A DNA stretch of 64,000 bases from CAURNT01 sp963539215 (GCA_963539215.1 CAUTJT010000003.1:62001-126000), one strand, 5' to 3'; shown: positions 53,782 through 63,434, counted from the stretch's first letter. The notes: generated by a model not told the origin, from the sequence alone. Made by a program: numbers and translations.

Positions 53782-54846
53782 ATGTTTAACTGGTCAATAA
53801 AAAAAACTGTTTTATCTATATTTATTGCCTTTTCTACTCTAACTAGTGCCGCAGTTCTTAAAGATGTAACTTATATAAACGGAGAATTTACATTAACATT
53901 TGATAGTAAAGTTACACCGTCTATAAAAAATGAAACTAATAGTAGCAATAAGATAAAATACAATGTTTCACAAATAGATCTTAAAAATTCTTCTATTTCA
54001 CCAGAAGTTTTAAAAAAGATAGATGTAAACGATAAATATTATAAAGATATAATAATAGATAATTTTGATAAAAATTCTATAACTATTCTTACATATTCTC
54101 AATATGGATATAATAGTAAAGTTACATATAATAATAACACAATAAAAATAAGTCAACACTCTACTTACATTCCTAAAAGAATGAGTGGTTTAACAAATAA
54201 ACAATTAGTAATTACACTAGATGCAGGTCATGGTGGTCACGATTCAGGAGCTCGTGGTTTTGGAAGAATGGAAAAAGAAATTGCACTTCAAGTTGTTCTT
54301 AAACTTGCAGAAAATTTAAAAAGAGATCATAATGTTATTCTTACTAGAAAAGATGATACTTTTATTTCTCTAAGTGAAAGACCTCAAATTGGAAATAGAA
54401 ATAATACTGATCTTTTTGTAAGTATACACTTAAATGCTGCTAGTAACACAACAGCAAGTGGTGCTGAAATATTCTACTTTTCTAAAGATACTAACCCATA
54501 TGCTGCTAGATTAGTAGCAAATGAAGAAAAAACAGATGATAGTGCTAAAAGAGTTTCATCTGTAAATCAAATATTAGGTGAATTCTTTACAAATAGAACT
54601 AAAATAAAAAGTGCAAATCTTGCAACTATAATACTTAAAAACTATATAGATTTAACTGGTTTTAAACGTAGAGGTATATTTGGGGCAAATTTTGCAGTTC
54701 TAAGAGGTAGTGAATCTGCTAGCATGTTAATAGAATTAGGATTTATATCTAATGAATCTGATTCTGCTTTCCTTGCAAGTGATCAAGGTCAAGAAAAAGC
54801 TGTAATAGCAATAGCAGATTCAATAAGAGAAAATTTTGAGGAGTAA
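53782..54846 (+). CDS. N-acetylmuramoyl-L-alanine amidase
   Basis: The protein of about 354 residues has a signal peptide (about residues 1-26), an N-terminal strand-rich AMIN-like region and a C-terminal Amidase_3 domain (about 150-354). The zinc-binding motifs are LDAGHGGHDSGARG, MEKEIAL and VSIHLNA, with the catalytic Glu in MLIELGFISN. It hydrolyses the bond between N-acetylmuramic acid and the stem peptide during cell separation. The ATG at 53,782 follows AGGTGG; the frame also offers a GTG at 53,773. Confidence 0.93.
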   Translation: MFNWSIKKTVLSIFIAFSTLTSAAVLKDVTYINGEFTLTFDSKVTPSIKNETNSSNKIKYNVSQIDLKNSSISPEVLKKIDVNDKYYKDIIIDNFDKNSITILTYSQYGYNSKVTYNNNTIKISQHSTYIPKRMSGLTNKQLVITLDAGHGGHDSGARGFGRMEKEIALQVVLKLAENLKRDHNVILTRKDDTFISLSERPQIGNRNNTDLFVSIHLNAASNTTASGAEIFYFSKDTNPYAARLVANEEKTDDSAKRVSSVNQILGEFFTNRTKIKSANLATIILKNYIDLTGFKRRGIFGANFAVLRGSESASMLIELGFISNESDSAFLASDQGQEKAVIAIADSIRENFEE

Positions 54847-54848
54847 AA

Positions 54849-55307
54849 ATGAAAAACAATAAACTTTTAATTTTACTAGTTGGTTTAGCCTCTATTAGTA
54901 TTATTTCATATGTAGGTGACTATATATATTATAAGGTACCAAGTTTTAATGATACTATAATAAATTCAGAGGTCGAATCAGAAAATACATTAAATATTTA
55001 TTTATATGATTCTAAAACAAAAGAATATAATATAGAAGAAATAAAAAATAGATCTGCTTCAATAGATGAAGGTGACTATGTTGATGCTATAATTGATAAT
55101 ATGAAACTAGAACCTTCTAGCTATAAATTTTTAGCTGCATATAACATAAAAAGAAATTCTAAAAATACTGTAATTATAAAATTAAGTAGATCATTTAATA
55201 AGTTGCAAAAATCTAAACTTAATGATTTTGTTAACTCTGTAAAAAAAACAATAATAGAAAATTTTGATGGTATAGAAGATATAATAATTGAAGTTGATTC
55301 TAATTAG
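54849..55307 (+). CDS. GerMN-domain membrane-anchored protein
   Basis: This 152-residue protein has an N-terminal membrane anchor (LLILLVGLASISIISYV) and a GerMN-like domain of about 100 residues (INIYLYDS-type start, then SIDEGDYVDAIIDNMKLEPS). GerMN domains occur next to amidases in non-sporulating bacteria and are thought to assist peptidoglycan binding or cell division. It starts 2 nt after the amidase stop. The domain call is by context and pattern. Confidence 0.72.
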   Translation: MKNNKLLILLVGLASISIISYVGDYIYYKVPSFNDTIINSEVESENTLNIYLYDSKTKEYNIEEIKNRSASIDEGDYVDAIIDNMKLEPSSYKFLAAYNIKRNSKNTVIIKLSRSFNKLQKSKLNDFVNSVKKTIIENFDGIEDIIIEVDSN

Positions 55308-55316
55308 GGAGTAAAT

Positions 55317-55877
55317 ATGTATAATTATAATGAAATATTAGAAGAATTAAAAATACAACTTAATGAAAGTAGATACAACCATGTTTTAAGAGTTAGAGAT
55401 AAGGCTATATATCTCGCAAAAATATATAATGCTCCTATTAAACAAGTTGAAACTGCTGCTCTACTTCATGATATTGCAAAGAATTTCGATAATGAATATG
55501 CCTATAATTTAATTGAAGACAAATACAAAAGTATATTTGAAAATGGATTTAAAATTAATCAAATACTACATGGATTTGCAGGAGCTAGTTTCGTTAAAAC
55601 TAGATTTAATATAACAGATGAATTAATATTAGACGCAATAAGATATCATACTATAGGTCGTATTAATATGACTATTATAGATAAAATAGTCTATATAGCA
55701 GATGCTATTGAAGATGGACGTGATTATCCACATGTTGATGAATTAAGGAAAATTGCAGATAATAATATAGACAAAGCAATATATACAGAGATTAACTATA
55801 AGTTAAAGCATCTTATAGATAAGAACTCTCCTATCCATCCTAATACAATAAATTTAAGAAATAGTTTAATAAGATAA
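55317..55877 (+). CDS. yqeK: YqeK-type HD hydrolase (symmetrical Ap4A hydrolase)
   Basis: The 186-residue HD-domain protein has the metal-binding His and Asp in RYNHVLRVRD, AALLHDIAKNF and LDAIRYHTIGR, followed by DKIVYIADAIEDGRDY, as in YqeK. Family members hydrolyse diadenosine tetraphosphate symmetrically to two ADP. It lies 9 nt after the GerMN gene and upstream of rnr in the same operon. Confidence 0.92.
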   Translation: MYNYNEILEELKIQLNESRYNHVLRVRDKAIYLAKIYNAPIKQVETAALLHDIAKNFDNEYAYNLIEDKYKSIFENGFKINQILHGFAGASFVKTRFNITDELILDAIRYHTIGRINMTIIDKIVYIADAIEDGRDYPHVDELRKIADNNIDKAIYTEINYKLKHLIDKNSPIHPNTINLRNSLIR

Positions 55878-55915
55878 AGGACTCTGTCCTTTATCTTTAT
55901 ATAGAAAGAGGTAAA

Positions 55916-57772
55916 ATGAAAGGAACTTTCATATCAAGAAATCCAAGATTTGGTTTTGTTAATGCTCAAGATGGTCTAAGTTATATGATTCACTTCAATA
56001 ATTTCAATAACGCATTTGATAAAGACGAAGTTGAAATCGAAATATACGATACCGAAAAATTATTAGCTAGAGTAACTAAAATAATTTCTAGACCAACTAC
56101 TCCATTTCATGGCGTTGTTCAATTCCTAAAAAAAAATAAAGCAATTATTAAAATAAATAGAAGCAATAAAATAGTTATTGCTAAAAGAACTAAAAATACT
56201 ACTTTAAAACCTAATGATATAGTATCATTTAGAATTGATTACTCTACTTTAAAAAAAGACGATATCTTAGTAAATATCATACATAATTACGGTAATATTA
56301 ATAATTCTAATAATTTATTTTCATCTATATTAGAATCATCTAATATTCCAATTTCTTTTTCAAATGAAGCTAAAAAAGAAGCAATACAAATTAAAAAAGT
56401 TAATATAGATGAAGAATTAAAATATAGAAAAGATTTACGTAAACACGAAACTATAACTATAGATGATATTACAGCTAAAGATTTAGATGATGCTATATAT
56501 TTAGAAAAAAAAGAAGATAAATATATACTATATGTAAGTATAGCTGATGTATCCCACTTTGTTAAAGAAAACTCTACTCTTGATTTTGAAGCTGCTAAAA
56601 GAGGAAATTCAGTATATCTAATAGATAAAGTTATACCTATGCTTCCAAAAAGAATATCAAATAATTTATGTTCCTTAAATCCAAATGAAGATAAATTATG
56701 TTTTACTGCAAAACTCACATATAATTTAGATGGAAAATTAATTGATACTGATTTTTTCAAATCTATTATAAACTCAAAAAGAAGACTTAATTATGATTAT
56801 GTAAATAAAATATTTGAAGAAAATGAAAGATGTGGAAATGAAATGTTATTTGATATGCTTAATCTTTCTCTTATACTCCGTAAGAAAAAATATAAAAATG
56901 GTATGATTAATTTTGATATACCAGAAATAAAACCTATATTAAATGATAAAGGTGATATAAATGAAATCAAGATTAGAGAGAATGGTTTAGCACAAAATCT
57001 TATAGAAGATTTTATGGTAGAAGCTAATTGTGCAGTTGCAGAAAGACTATTTTGGCAAGGAATTCCTGCTATTTATAGAATACATGAAGCTCCTAGTATT
57101 GATTCACTAAAAGAACTTAATTCAAAATTAAATTTATTAGGATATAACATAAATAATATTTCAGATATTCATCCAGGTAAAATATCTAAAATTATAGAAA
57201 ATAGCAAAGATGATGAAAGATCATATTTAATACACAAAACCATACTTAAATCTATGCAAAGAGCTAGATACTCAAATGAGGATAAAGGACATTTTGGATT
57301 GGCTCTTGATCATTATCTACATTTTACATCTCCAATACGTAGATATTCAGATTTAGTTGTACACAGAATGTTAAATTATTCTATAAAAGCCAAAAATATT
57401 AATCTAGAAAAATTAGAAAAAAGAAATCAAGAATTTATATCTATAGCAACTCATATATCTAAAACAGAAAGAACTGCAGAGTTATTAGAAAAAGACTCAG
57501 TTAAAGTCAAATTACTTGACTATATGAAAAAAAATATTAATAAAACTTTTAAAGGATTTATTTCTGGTATAATATCTACAAAAGTTTTCATACAACTTGA
57601 AAACTATATAGAAGTTGTATTTTATGATATTGATAGCAAAAGATACACTATAGAAGATGATAAATTAATTGATAAATATGGTAATAAGTATCATATAGGG
57701 GATAAAATAAATGTAAAAATAACTAAATTAGATTATGATAAACTAGAAATTATTTCGGAGGTTGAATATTAA
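55916..57772 (+). CDS. rnr: Ribonuclease R
   Basis: The 618-residue exonuclease degrades structured RNA 3' to 5' and helps clear mRNAs processed by trans-translation. Two cold-shock-like domains (about 1-140) precede the RNB domain (about 175-520, with TIDDITAKDLDDAIYL and the acidic metal-binding cluster). An S1 domain (about 535-618) closes the protein. The N-terminal helix-turn-helix of longer RNase R proteins and the basic C-terminal tail are absent. It is followed immediately by smpB, which overlaps it by 1 nt. Confidence 0.93.
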   Translation: MKGTFISRNPRFGFVNAQDGLSYMIHFNNFNNAFDKDEVEIEIYDTEKLLARVTKIISRPTTPFHGVVQFLKKNKAIIKINRSNKIVIAKRTKNTTLKPNDIVSFRIDYSTLKKDDILVNIIHNYGNINNSNNLFSSILESSNIPISFSNEAKKEAIQIKKVNIDEELKYRKDLRKHETITIDDITAKDLDDAIYLEKKEDKYILYVSIADVSHFVKENSTLDFEAAKRGNSVYLIDKVIPMLPKRISNNLCSLNPNEDKLCFTAKLTYNLDGKLIDTDFFKSIINSKRRLNYDYVNKIFEENERCGNEMLFDMLNLSLILRKKKYKNGMINFDIPEIKPILNDKGDINEIKIRENGLAQNLIEDFMVEANCAVAERLFWQGIPAIYRIHEAPSIDSLKELNSKLNLLGYNINNISDIHPGKISKIIENSKDDERSYLIHKTILKSMQRARYSNEDKGHFGLALDHYLHFTSPIRRYSDLVVHRMLNYSIKAKNINLEKLEKRNQEFISIATHISKTERTAELLEKDSVKVKLLDYMKKNINKTFKGFISGIISTKVFIQLENYIEVVFYDIDSKRYTIEDDKLIDKYGNKYHIGDKINVKITKLDYDKLEIISEVEY

Positions 57773-58206
57773 TGCAAATATTAGCTAATAATAAAAAAGC
57801 ATATTTTGATTACTTTATTGAAGAAGAATTTGAAGCTGGTATAGAACTAAAAGGAACTGAAGTAAAATCAATAAAAATGACTAAGGTTAGTATAAAAGAA
57901 AGCTTTATCCGTATAATTAAAAATGAACCTTTTATTATGGGAATGTTTGTTTCAAACTACTCTTTTGGTAATATAAATAATGTAAATGAAATTAGAGTTA
58001 GAAAACTACTACTTCATAGAAAAGAAATTAAAAAATTACAAGAAAAATCTAAACTTTTAGGATATACAATAGTTCCATTAAATGTATATAATAAAAATGG
58101 ATTAATAAAAATAAAAATAGGACTTGCACGTGGTAAGAAAAATTATGATAAAAGAGAAAGTATAAAACAAAGAGATCTTAGTAGAGAAATTAGAAATAAT
58201 TATTAA
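57772..58206 (+). CDS. smpB: SsrA-binding protein SmpB
   Basis: The 144-residue protein binds tmRNA and places it on stalled ribosomes. The motifs YFIEEEFEAGIELKGTEVKS, the RKLLLHRKEIKKL segment and the basic tail ending KQRDLSREIRNNY match SmpB. Its ATG overlaps the rnr stop (TAATG). The tmRNA gene lies 660 nt downstream, so the trans-translation genes are clustered. Confidence 0.96.
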   Translation: MQILANNKKAYFDYFIEEEFEAGIELKGTEVKSIKMTKVSIKESFIRIIKNEPFIMGMFVSNYSFGNINNVNEIRVRKLLLHRKEIKKLQEKSKLLGYTIVPLNVYNKNGLIKIKIGLARGKKNYDKRESIKQRDLSREIRNNY

Positions 58207-58252
58207 AAAAAAGTTGTAAGGTATATAATTTATAAACCTCTACAACTTTTTT
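58205..58252. terminator. Terminator between smpB and the COG2426 gene
   Basis: A stem (aaaagttgta with tacaactttt) contains an inner stem (AGGT with ACCT), and is flanked by A- and T-runs between convergent genes. Confidence 0.82.
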
Positions 58253-58718
58253 AATTAAATATTCCCATCTTAATAATAAAAGTTACTAAACTTACTATAA
58301 ATCCAGCTCCTAATACACCACCTGCTAATGATATCATAGTTTTTTTAAAATCCAAGTCTAATATTGAAGCAGCTAAAACTCCAGTATAAGCACCTGTTCC
58401 TGGTATAGGTGTTGCTACAAATAATAAAAGTCCTAAATAAACACCATATTTACTATTATTTTGTAATTTTTCTCCTACTCTATGACCTTTTTTTAAAATA
58501 TATAGAAACAATTTATCTATACCTTTAATTTTACTTCCCCATATAAGAAATTTTTTTGAAAACATAAACATCATTGGCATTAGTATAAGATTGCCTAAAA
58601 TAGCTACTATTAACGTAGAAATATATGGTAAATTATAAATTTGACCATATGGTATAGCACCTCTTAATTCTACTATTGGTAACATAGAAATTAAAAATAT
58701 TTTTAAATAATATATCAT
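58251..58718 (-). CDS. COG2426 small membrane protein (putative small multidrug export protein)
   Basis: The 155-residue protein has four or so membrane helices, with LISMLPIVELRGAIPYG at the N-terminus and LLLFVATPIPGTGAYTGVLAA in the middle, as in the COG2426 family. Its biochemical role is not established despite the historical export annotation. It is a single-gene unit read against smpB. Confidence 0.82.
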   Translation of the reverse strand: MIYYLKIFLISMLPIVELRGAIPYGQIYNLPYISTLIVAILGNLILMPMMFMFSKKFLIWGSKIKGIDKLFLYILKKGHRVGEKLQNNSKYGVYLGLLLFVATPIPGTGAYTGVLAASILDLDFKKTMISLAGGVLGAGFIVSLVTFIIKMGIFN

Positions 58719-58827
58719 ATATCACCTCTTAAAATATATTTATAATTCTAACATATTTATCAAAAAAATTGAAGATGTTTAAAAATAATTAAAGTATAAA
58801 ACAGTAATACATAAATACTCTTCTACC

Positions 58828-58856
58828 TTGCTTGATAAGATAATATATGGTATAAT
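58828..58856 (+). promoter_or_regulatory. Promoter of ssrA
   Basis: TTGCTT (58828-58833) and TATAAT (58851-58856) are exactly 17 nt apart, and the predicted start matches the 5' end of tmRNA at 58,868. Confidence 0.8.
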
Positions 58857-58867
58857 ATATTAACTTT

Positions 58868-59205
58868 GGGAGTGTTTTGGTTTCGACAGGATAAGAAAAA
58901 TATAATTAGCAAGTAGAGGTTATTCTCTTTAAAAAATAAACTTAAATTAATTGGAAAAAATAATTACGCTTTAGCTGCATAGTCGGCTAACGTTACTCTT
59001 TAAAGTGCCATTATTTAATTAGTAACGTCACTTTTAATGGCTTATCTTATAGGATGACTATAACTATAAGAAAAATTTAATAGTCTCGCAAATAGAATTT
59101 TGTTTGTTTAGTATTTATTTGTTAAATTTTTAAATAAACTAAACTTGTAGAATGTTATATCCCTTCTTGTTTTGGACACGAGTTCGATTCTCGTCACTTC
59201 CACCA
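58868..59205 (+). ncRNA. ssrA: Transfer-messenger RNA (tmRNA)
   Basis: The 5' end GGGAGTG pairs with the 3' CACTTCC next to the encoded CCA (59203-59205), closing the tRNA-like acceptor. GGTTTCGACAGG near the 5' end and GTTCGATTCTCG near the 3' end are the conserved tRNA-like segments. The tag reading frame is GGA AAA AAT AAT TAC GCT TTA GCT GCA TAG (58953-58982), giving GKNNYALAA. It rescues stalled ribosomes together with SmpB encoded upstream. An ORF that begins inside its 3' end is not coding. Confidence 0.97.
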
Positions 59206-59231
59206 TTTTTTTATATGAAAGGACTTTTAAA

Positions 59232-60836
59232 ATGAAACTAGGTATCTATGAAACCATGCAATCTTTAAAAGCATTTCACTCAAAGAAAGTTAGACTTAGA
59301 CTAATATTCTTTTCATTAGTAACTGGTATTATTACTGGTTGTGTGGTATCAGCTTACAATTTTCTCTTAAAACATGCTGTTTTATTTAGAAATAATCTTA
59401 TTGAAAAAAATACTGGTTATTCTATGATTTTAATAATATTACTTTTCTTACTTATCGCATGTTTTATTGAATTCACAGTAAAGAAATTTCCAATGATTTC
59501 AGGTAGTGGTATTCCACAAGTTATGGGACTTATACAAAACAAGTTTAAATTTAATTGGTTACCAGAACTATTCTTTAAGTTCTTATCTGGTCTTATGGCT
59601 ATATTTATTGGTTTTTCTATGGGACGTGAAGGGCCTTCTATACATCTAGGTTCTTTAGTTGGAGAAGGAATTAATAAAATTACAAAAAGAAATGAAATAG
59701 AAAAAAAATATTTAATTACAGCAGGTTCAAGTGCTGGACTTGCAGCAACTTTTAACGCGCCTCTTGCAGGAGCTGTATTTGCGGTTGAAGAATTACATAA
59801 ATTCTTTACACCAATACTTCTAGTATGTGTTCTAATTGCTACTCTATTTTCAAATATGACTGCTAAATTTTTATTAGGTAATAAATTATCTTTTTCAAAT
59901 TTTAGATTTATTACACCTATAGAATATACTATAGACTCTACTCTATTACATATTCTATTAATAATATTTTTAGCATTTATTATGGTCTTATTTGCAAAAT
60001 TATTTAACTATTTCATAGTTAAATTCAAACAAACATATGATAAAATAGCTTTTTCTAATTATGCTAAAATAAGTACTGTTGCACTACTTTCATTATTAAT
60101 GGTTTTATTTATACCCGAAATAACTAGTGGTGGCCATGAACTAGTTGAACATTTATTTAACAGTAACTTAACATTTAAAATACTTTTATTATTTTTTATG
60201 GGTAAATTTATATTTACTATGTTATGTTATGCTACTGGTTCTCCAGGTGGAATATTTTTACCACTTTTAGTAATAGGAGCTTTAATCGGAAAAATTTATG
60301 GTATGACTTTATCAACTATATTAAATATATCACCAGATTATGCTAACTTATTTATATTAATTGCTATGACTTCATACTTTACAGCAGTTGTTAGAACACC
60401 AATAACTGGTATAATATTAATTTTAGAAATGAGCGGTAATTTTTCTAACTTATTTTCACTTGCAATAGCTTCTGCTATTACTTATTTACTTTCAGAATTA
60501 TTTAATCAGAATTCTGTTTATGAAATACTTTATGAAAATATGTTACATTCTAAAAATTATGAAGCTGAAATAGAAAAAGAAAAAATTGTAACATTTAAAA
60601 TACCAGTTACAGCCGATTCAAAATTATCAAATAAAAAAATTAAAGATATTAAATGGCCAAAGAATTTACTTGTAGTAGGTATTGTAAGAAATGGTATAGA
60701 ATTTATACCTAACGGTGAAACTACTCTAATAGATTCTGATATACTAATATTTATAACAGATGAATCAACATCAGAAAAATATATAAAACATATATCAAAT
60801 ATGGGATTAAATTCTGAAGTATTTGATGATATTTAA
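59232..60836 (+). CDS. ClC-family chloride channel/H+ antiporter with TrkA-C domain
   Basis: This protein of about 534 residues has the ClC membrane core (about 30-440) with the selectivity motifs GSGIPQ, GREGPSIHLG (gating Glu) and SPGGIFLP, and a Glu in AVEELHKF at the proton-pathway position. It is therefore probably a Cl-/H+ exchanger. A C-terminal TrkA-C-like domain (about 460-534) follows. The ATG at 59,232 follows GAAAGGA; a frame open further upstream lies inside tmRNA and is not used. Confidence 0.92.
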   Translation: MKLGIYETMQSLKAFHSKKVRLRLIFFSLVTGIITGCVVSAYNFLLKHAVLFRNNLIEKNTGYSMILIILLFLLIACFIEFTVKKFPMISGSGIPQVMGLIQNKFKFNWLPELFFKFLSGLMAIFIGFSMGREGPSIHLGSLVGEGINKITKRNEIEKKYLITAGSSAGLAATFNAPLAGAVFAVEELHKFFTPILLVCVLIATLFSNMTAKFLLGNKLSFSNFRFITPIEYTIDSTLLHILLIIFLAFIMVLFAKLFNYFIVKFKQTYDKIAFSNYAKISTVALLSLLMVLFIPEITSGGHELVEHLFNSNLTFKILLLFFMGKFIFTMLCYATGSPGGIFLPLLVIGALIGKIYGMTLSTILNISPDYANLFILIAMTSYFTAVVRTPITGIILILEMSGNFSNLFSLAIASAITYLLSELFNQNSVYEILYENMLHSKNYEAEIEKEKIVTFKIPVTADSKLSNKKIKDIKWPKNLLVVGIVRNGIEFIPNGETTLIDSDILIFITDESTSEKYIKHISNMGLNSEVFDDI

Positions 60837-60847
60837 AGGAGAAACAA

Positions 60848-62266
60848 ATGGAAAATTTAATATTAATGGCAGATTCATATAAATCATCACATTATCTTCA
60901 ATTTCCAGAAAATATGACATATATGCACGACTACATAGAAAGTCGTGGAGGTCTATATGGATATACTAAATTTTTTGGATTACAATATTACTTAAAAAAA
61001 TATTTAAGCAAACAAGTTACTATGGAAATGGTAAATGAAGCAAAAGAGCTTTTAGAAATGCACGGATTACCGTTTAACTATGAAGGATGGAAATATATAG
61101 TTGAAGAACACAATGGTTATTTACCTATAAGATTAAGAGCTGTTCCTGAAGGTGTAATAGTAAAAAATCATAACGTTTTGATAACTGTTGAATCTTTAGA
61201 TGAAAAAGTTCCTTGGTTAGTTGGTTGGTTTGAAACATTACTTTTAAAAGTATGGTACCCAATAACTGTTGCAACATTTTCTTTTAAAGTTAAACAAATA
61301 ATTGAACATTTTTTAAAAGCAACATCAGACAATTTTGAAACAGAATTACCTTTCAAATTCCATGATTTTGGATATAGAGGGGTTTCTAGTGAAGAAAGTG
61401 CTGGAATTGGAGGATTAGCACATTTAACTAATTTTAAAGGTACTGATAATATTAATGCTGTTGTTTTTGGAAGAAAATATTATAACGAAAAAATGGCAGG
61501 ATATAGTATTCCTGCAACTGAACATTCAACTATGACTTCTTGGACAAGAAGTAAAGAAAAAGAAGCGTATAAAAATACTTTAGATAAATTCCCAACAGGT
61601 AATGTTTCTATAGTAAGTGACAGTTATAATTATTTCCATGCTGTTAATACTATATTTTCTAACGAATTAAAAGAAGAAATATTAAAAAGAGATGGTACTG
61701 TAGTTATTAGACCAGATAGTGGAGATCCTATAACAAATATACTATTCTCTCTTAAAATATTTGAAGAAAATTTTGGAACTACTATAAATAGCAAAGGTTA
61801 TAAAGTACTTAATAAAATAAGAATTTTACAAGGTGATGGAATTTATGAAGATAATATTTGGGATATATTAAAATCTATAACTGATAATGGTTATTCTGCT
61901 GAAAATATAGCGTTTGGTTGTGGTGGTTCTCTTCTACAAGGTAATAAACATTCAAGCATAAATAGAGATACTCATAAATTTGCCATGAAATGTAGCTGTA
62001 TTAAAGTTGGAGATAAACTAATAGATGTTTACAAAGATCCTATAACAGATAAAGGAAAATTAAGTAAAAAAGGTAGACTTGATTTAATTAAAATATCTGA
62101 TTGTGAATTAAAAACTATAAATATATCACATTTAAATAAAGATGAATATCATCCTGATTCTGTACTAGAAGTTGTATTTGAAAATGGTAAAATTATTAAA
62201 GAATATACTCTAGAAGAAATAAGAGAAAATGAAAAATTATTTAGTTGTAATAAAATAGAAAGATAA
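60848..62266 (+). CDS. Nicotinamide phosphoribosyltransferase (NAMPT/NadV type)
   Basis: The 472-residue enzyme converts nicotinamide and PRPP to NMN in NAD salvage. ADSYKSSHYLQFPENMTYMH near the N-terminus, the phosphate and ribose pocket around GYRGVSSEESAGIGGLAHL, and VVIRPDSGDP with GCGGSLLQ are characteristic of NAMPT rather than of nicotinate phosphoribosyltransferase. It has an AAGGAG site 11 nt after the ClC gene. This salvage gene can allow growth on nicotinamide without other NAD precursors. Confidence 0.92.
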   Translation: MENLILMADSYKSSHYLQFPENMTYMHDYIESRGGLYGYTKFFGLQYYLKKYLSKQVTMEMVNEAKELLEMHGLPFNYEGWKYIVEEHNGYLPIRLRAVPEGVIVKNHNVLITVESLDEKVPWLVGWFETLLLKVWYPITVATFSFKVKQIIEHFLKATSDNFETELPFKFHDFGYRGVSSEESAGIGGLAHLTNFKGTDNINAVVFGRKYYNEKMAGYSIPATEHSTMTSWTRSKEKEAYKNTLDKFPTGNVSIVSDSYNYFHAVNTIFSNELKEEILKRDGTVVIRPDSGDPITNILFSLKIFEENFGTTINSKGYKVLNKIRILQGDGIYEDNIWDILKSITDNGYSAENIAFGCGGSLLQGNKHSSINRDTHKFAMKCSCIKVGDKLIDVYKDPITDKGKLSKKGRLDLIKISDCELKTINISHLNKDEYHPDSVLEVVFENGKIIKEYTLEEIRENEKLFSCNKIER

Positions 62267-62271
62267 ATTTA

Positions 62272-62295
62272 AAAAGCCTACAAAAGTAGGCTTTT
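62272..62295. terminator. Bidirectional terminator between NAMPT and the lipoprotein cyclophilin
   Basis: A 9-bp stem (aaaagccta with taggctttt) with a 6-nt loop lies between convergent genes. Confidence 0.82.
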
Positions 62296-62296
62296 A

Positions 62297-62974
62297 TTAT
62301 TTATTCTCTAATTTTAAATATCCAGTTTTTTCAAGACCTTTAGTCCACTCTTCTGTTTCTTTAGAGAAGTTATCTAAAAATGTTTCAACATTATATCCTG
62401 TTATTTCAATATTTATTATTTTATCATCTTGTCTTATTAGTCTAGCAACTGACATATCATTACTATCAACTAAATTTCCTATAATTGAATAATTATCATT
62501 ATATGCATCAACTCTTTGTAAAGTTATAAAGAATTGAGAACCATTAGAATCTTTACCTGTATTTGCCATAGCTAATATTCCAGATCTATCAAACCTTAAA
62601 TAACTAAATTCATCATCTATAGTATATCCAGGATTTCCTGTTCCATCATGATTTGAACTTCTATCACCACTTTGAATAATGTTATTAACGCTTACTCTAT
62701 GGAAAGCTAAATCATTATAGTAATTGTGCTTAGATAAAAAAACAAAATTAGCTACAAGTTTAGGTGCAGCTTCAGGATATAGATAAACCTTTATATCTCC
62801 CTTAGTTGTCTTTATATTTGCTTGTAATTTATACGTCTTCATCTTATTTGTAAACTCTTCAGTTTGAGTTAATCCAAATATTTTTTCACCTACAAAACTT
62901 TCTACAACACTACTACAACTAATAAGTGTAAAACTGAATAAAACTGTTAATAAAAATTTATATACTCTTTTCAT
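62297..62974 (-). CDS. Lipoprotein cyclophilin-type peptidyl-prolyl isomerase
   Basis: The 225-residue protein has a lipoprotein signal with lipobox LISC (MKRVYKFLLTVLFSFTLISC). A cyclophilin domain follows, with LAFHRVSVNNIIQSGDRSSN and DSNGSQFFIT. It is therefore membrane-anchored and faces the periplasm, unlike the cytoplasmic cyclophilin at 48.8 kb. It probably assists folding of exported proteins. The domain carries an extra C-terminal helix (FLDNFSKETEEW). Confidence 0.92.
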   Translation of the reverse strand: MKRVYKFLLTVLFSFTLISCSSVVESFVGEKIFGLTQTEEFTNKMKTYKLQANIKTTKGDIKVYLYPEAAPKLVANFVFLSKHNYYNDLAFHRVSVNNIIQSGDRSSNHDGTGNPGYTIDDEFSYLRFDRSGILAMANTGKDSNGSQFFITLQRVDAYNDNYSIIGNLVDSNDMSVARLIRQDDKIINIEITGYNVETFLDNFSKETEEWTKGLEKTGYLKLENK

Positions 62975-62982
62975 AAAATACC

Positions 62983-63336
62983 TTAGAAATTAAATGGTCC
63001 TATCATAGACTCAATGTTTATTTCTTCCTTTCTATTAAAATTAAATATATTAAAATTAAATTTTTCAACTTTTAAACTACTTAAAATTTTCATTTCTTCT
63101 TTTTCTGTTAAAATCATATCATATATAACAAGTAAATCTAAAACTTGTTCTTCTGCATTAACTACTTCTACTATATTTATCAATCTTCTTAGATTAATAT
63201 TTAAACTTTCTTTTAAAACTTCATTTGCTAATTTCTTGTTAGAAATTGCATGATAGAGATTAGATTCTAAATTATTTAAAACTATGCCAAATAAAATATT
63301 AGGAACTTTAGCTTTTTTTAATGTAACTACAGCCAT
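62983..63336 (-). CDS. Hypothetical protein (117 aa)
   Basis: No family was recognised. The ATG at 63,336 follows a GAAGGAGG site and begins MAVVTLKKAKVPNILFGI; the earlier in-frame ATG at 63,387 is not supported by a ribosome binding site. The protein has a helical middle (NLYHAISNKKLANEVLKE), an Ile/Val/Leu-rich segment (LDLLVIYDMILTEKEEMKIL) and an Asn/Phe-rich end. It lies 8 nt upstream of the lipoprotein cyclophilin gene and may be co-transcribed with it. Confidence 0.5.
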   Translation of the reverse strand: MAVVTLKKAKVPNILFGIVLNNLESNLYHAISNKKLANEVLKESLNINLRRLINIVEVVNAEEQVLDLLVIYDMILTEKEEMKILSSLKVEKFNFNIFNFNRKEEINIESMIGPFNF

Positions 63337-63398
63337 ATATCCTCCTTCCATTTTATATATTTTATCATAGATAAATTTATATTTCAATTAAATAAAGA

Positions 63399-63428
63399 AA
63401 TAGACCCTAAGATTTATCTTAGAGTCTA
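63399..63428 (-). terminator. Hairpin after the MacB-type permease gene
   Basis: Arms agaccctaagat and atcttagagtct pair with one mismatch around a short loop. On the minus strand the stem is followed by TATTTCTTT, a weak T-run. It probably ends the permease transcript. Confidence 0.5.
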
Positions 63429-63434
63429 ATAATA

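Noticed and set aside
59172..59231. Extended start of the ClC transporter inside tmRNA
   Set aside because: The upstream codons belong to the 3' end of tmRNA; the ATG at 59,232 has a ribosome binding site and a normal N-terminus.
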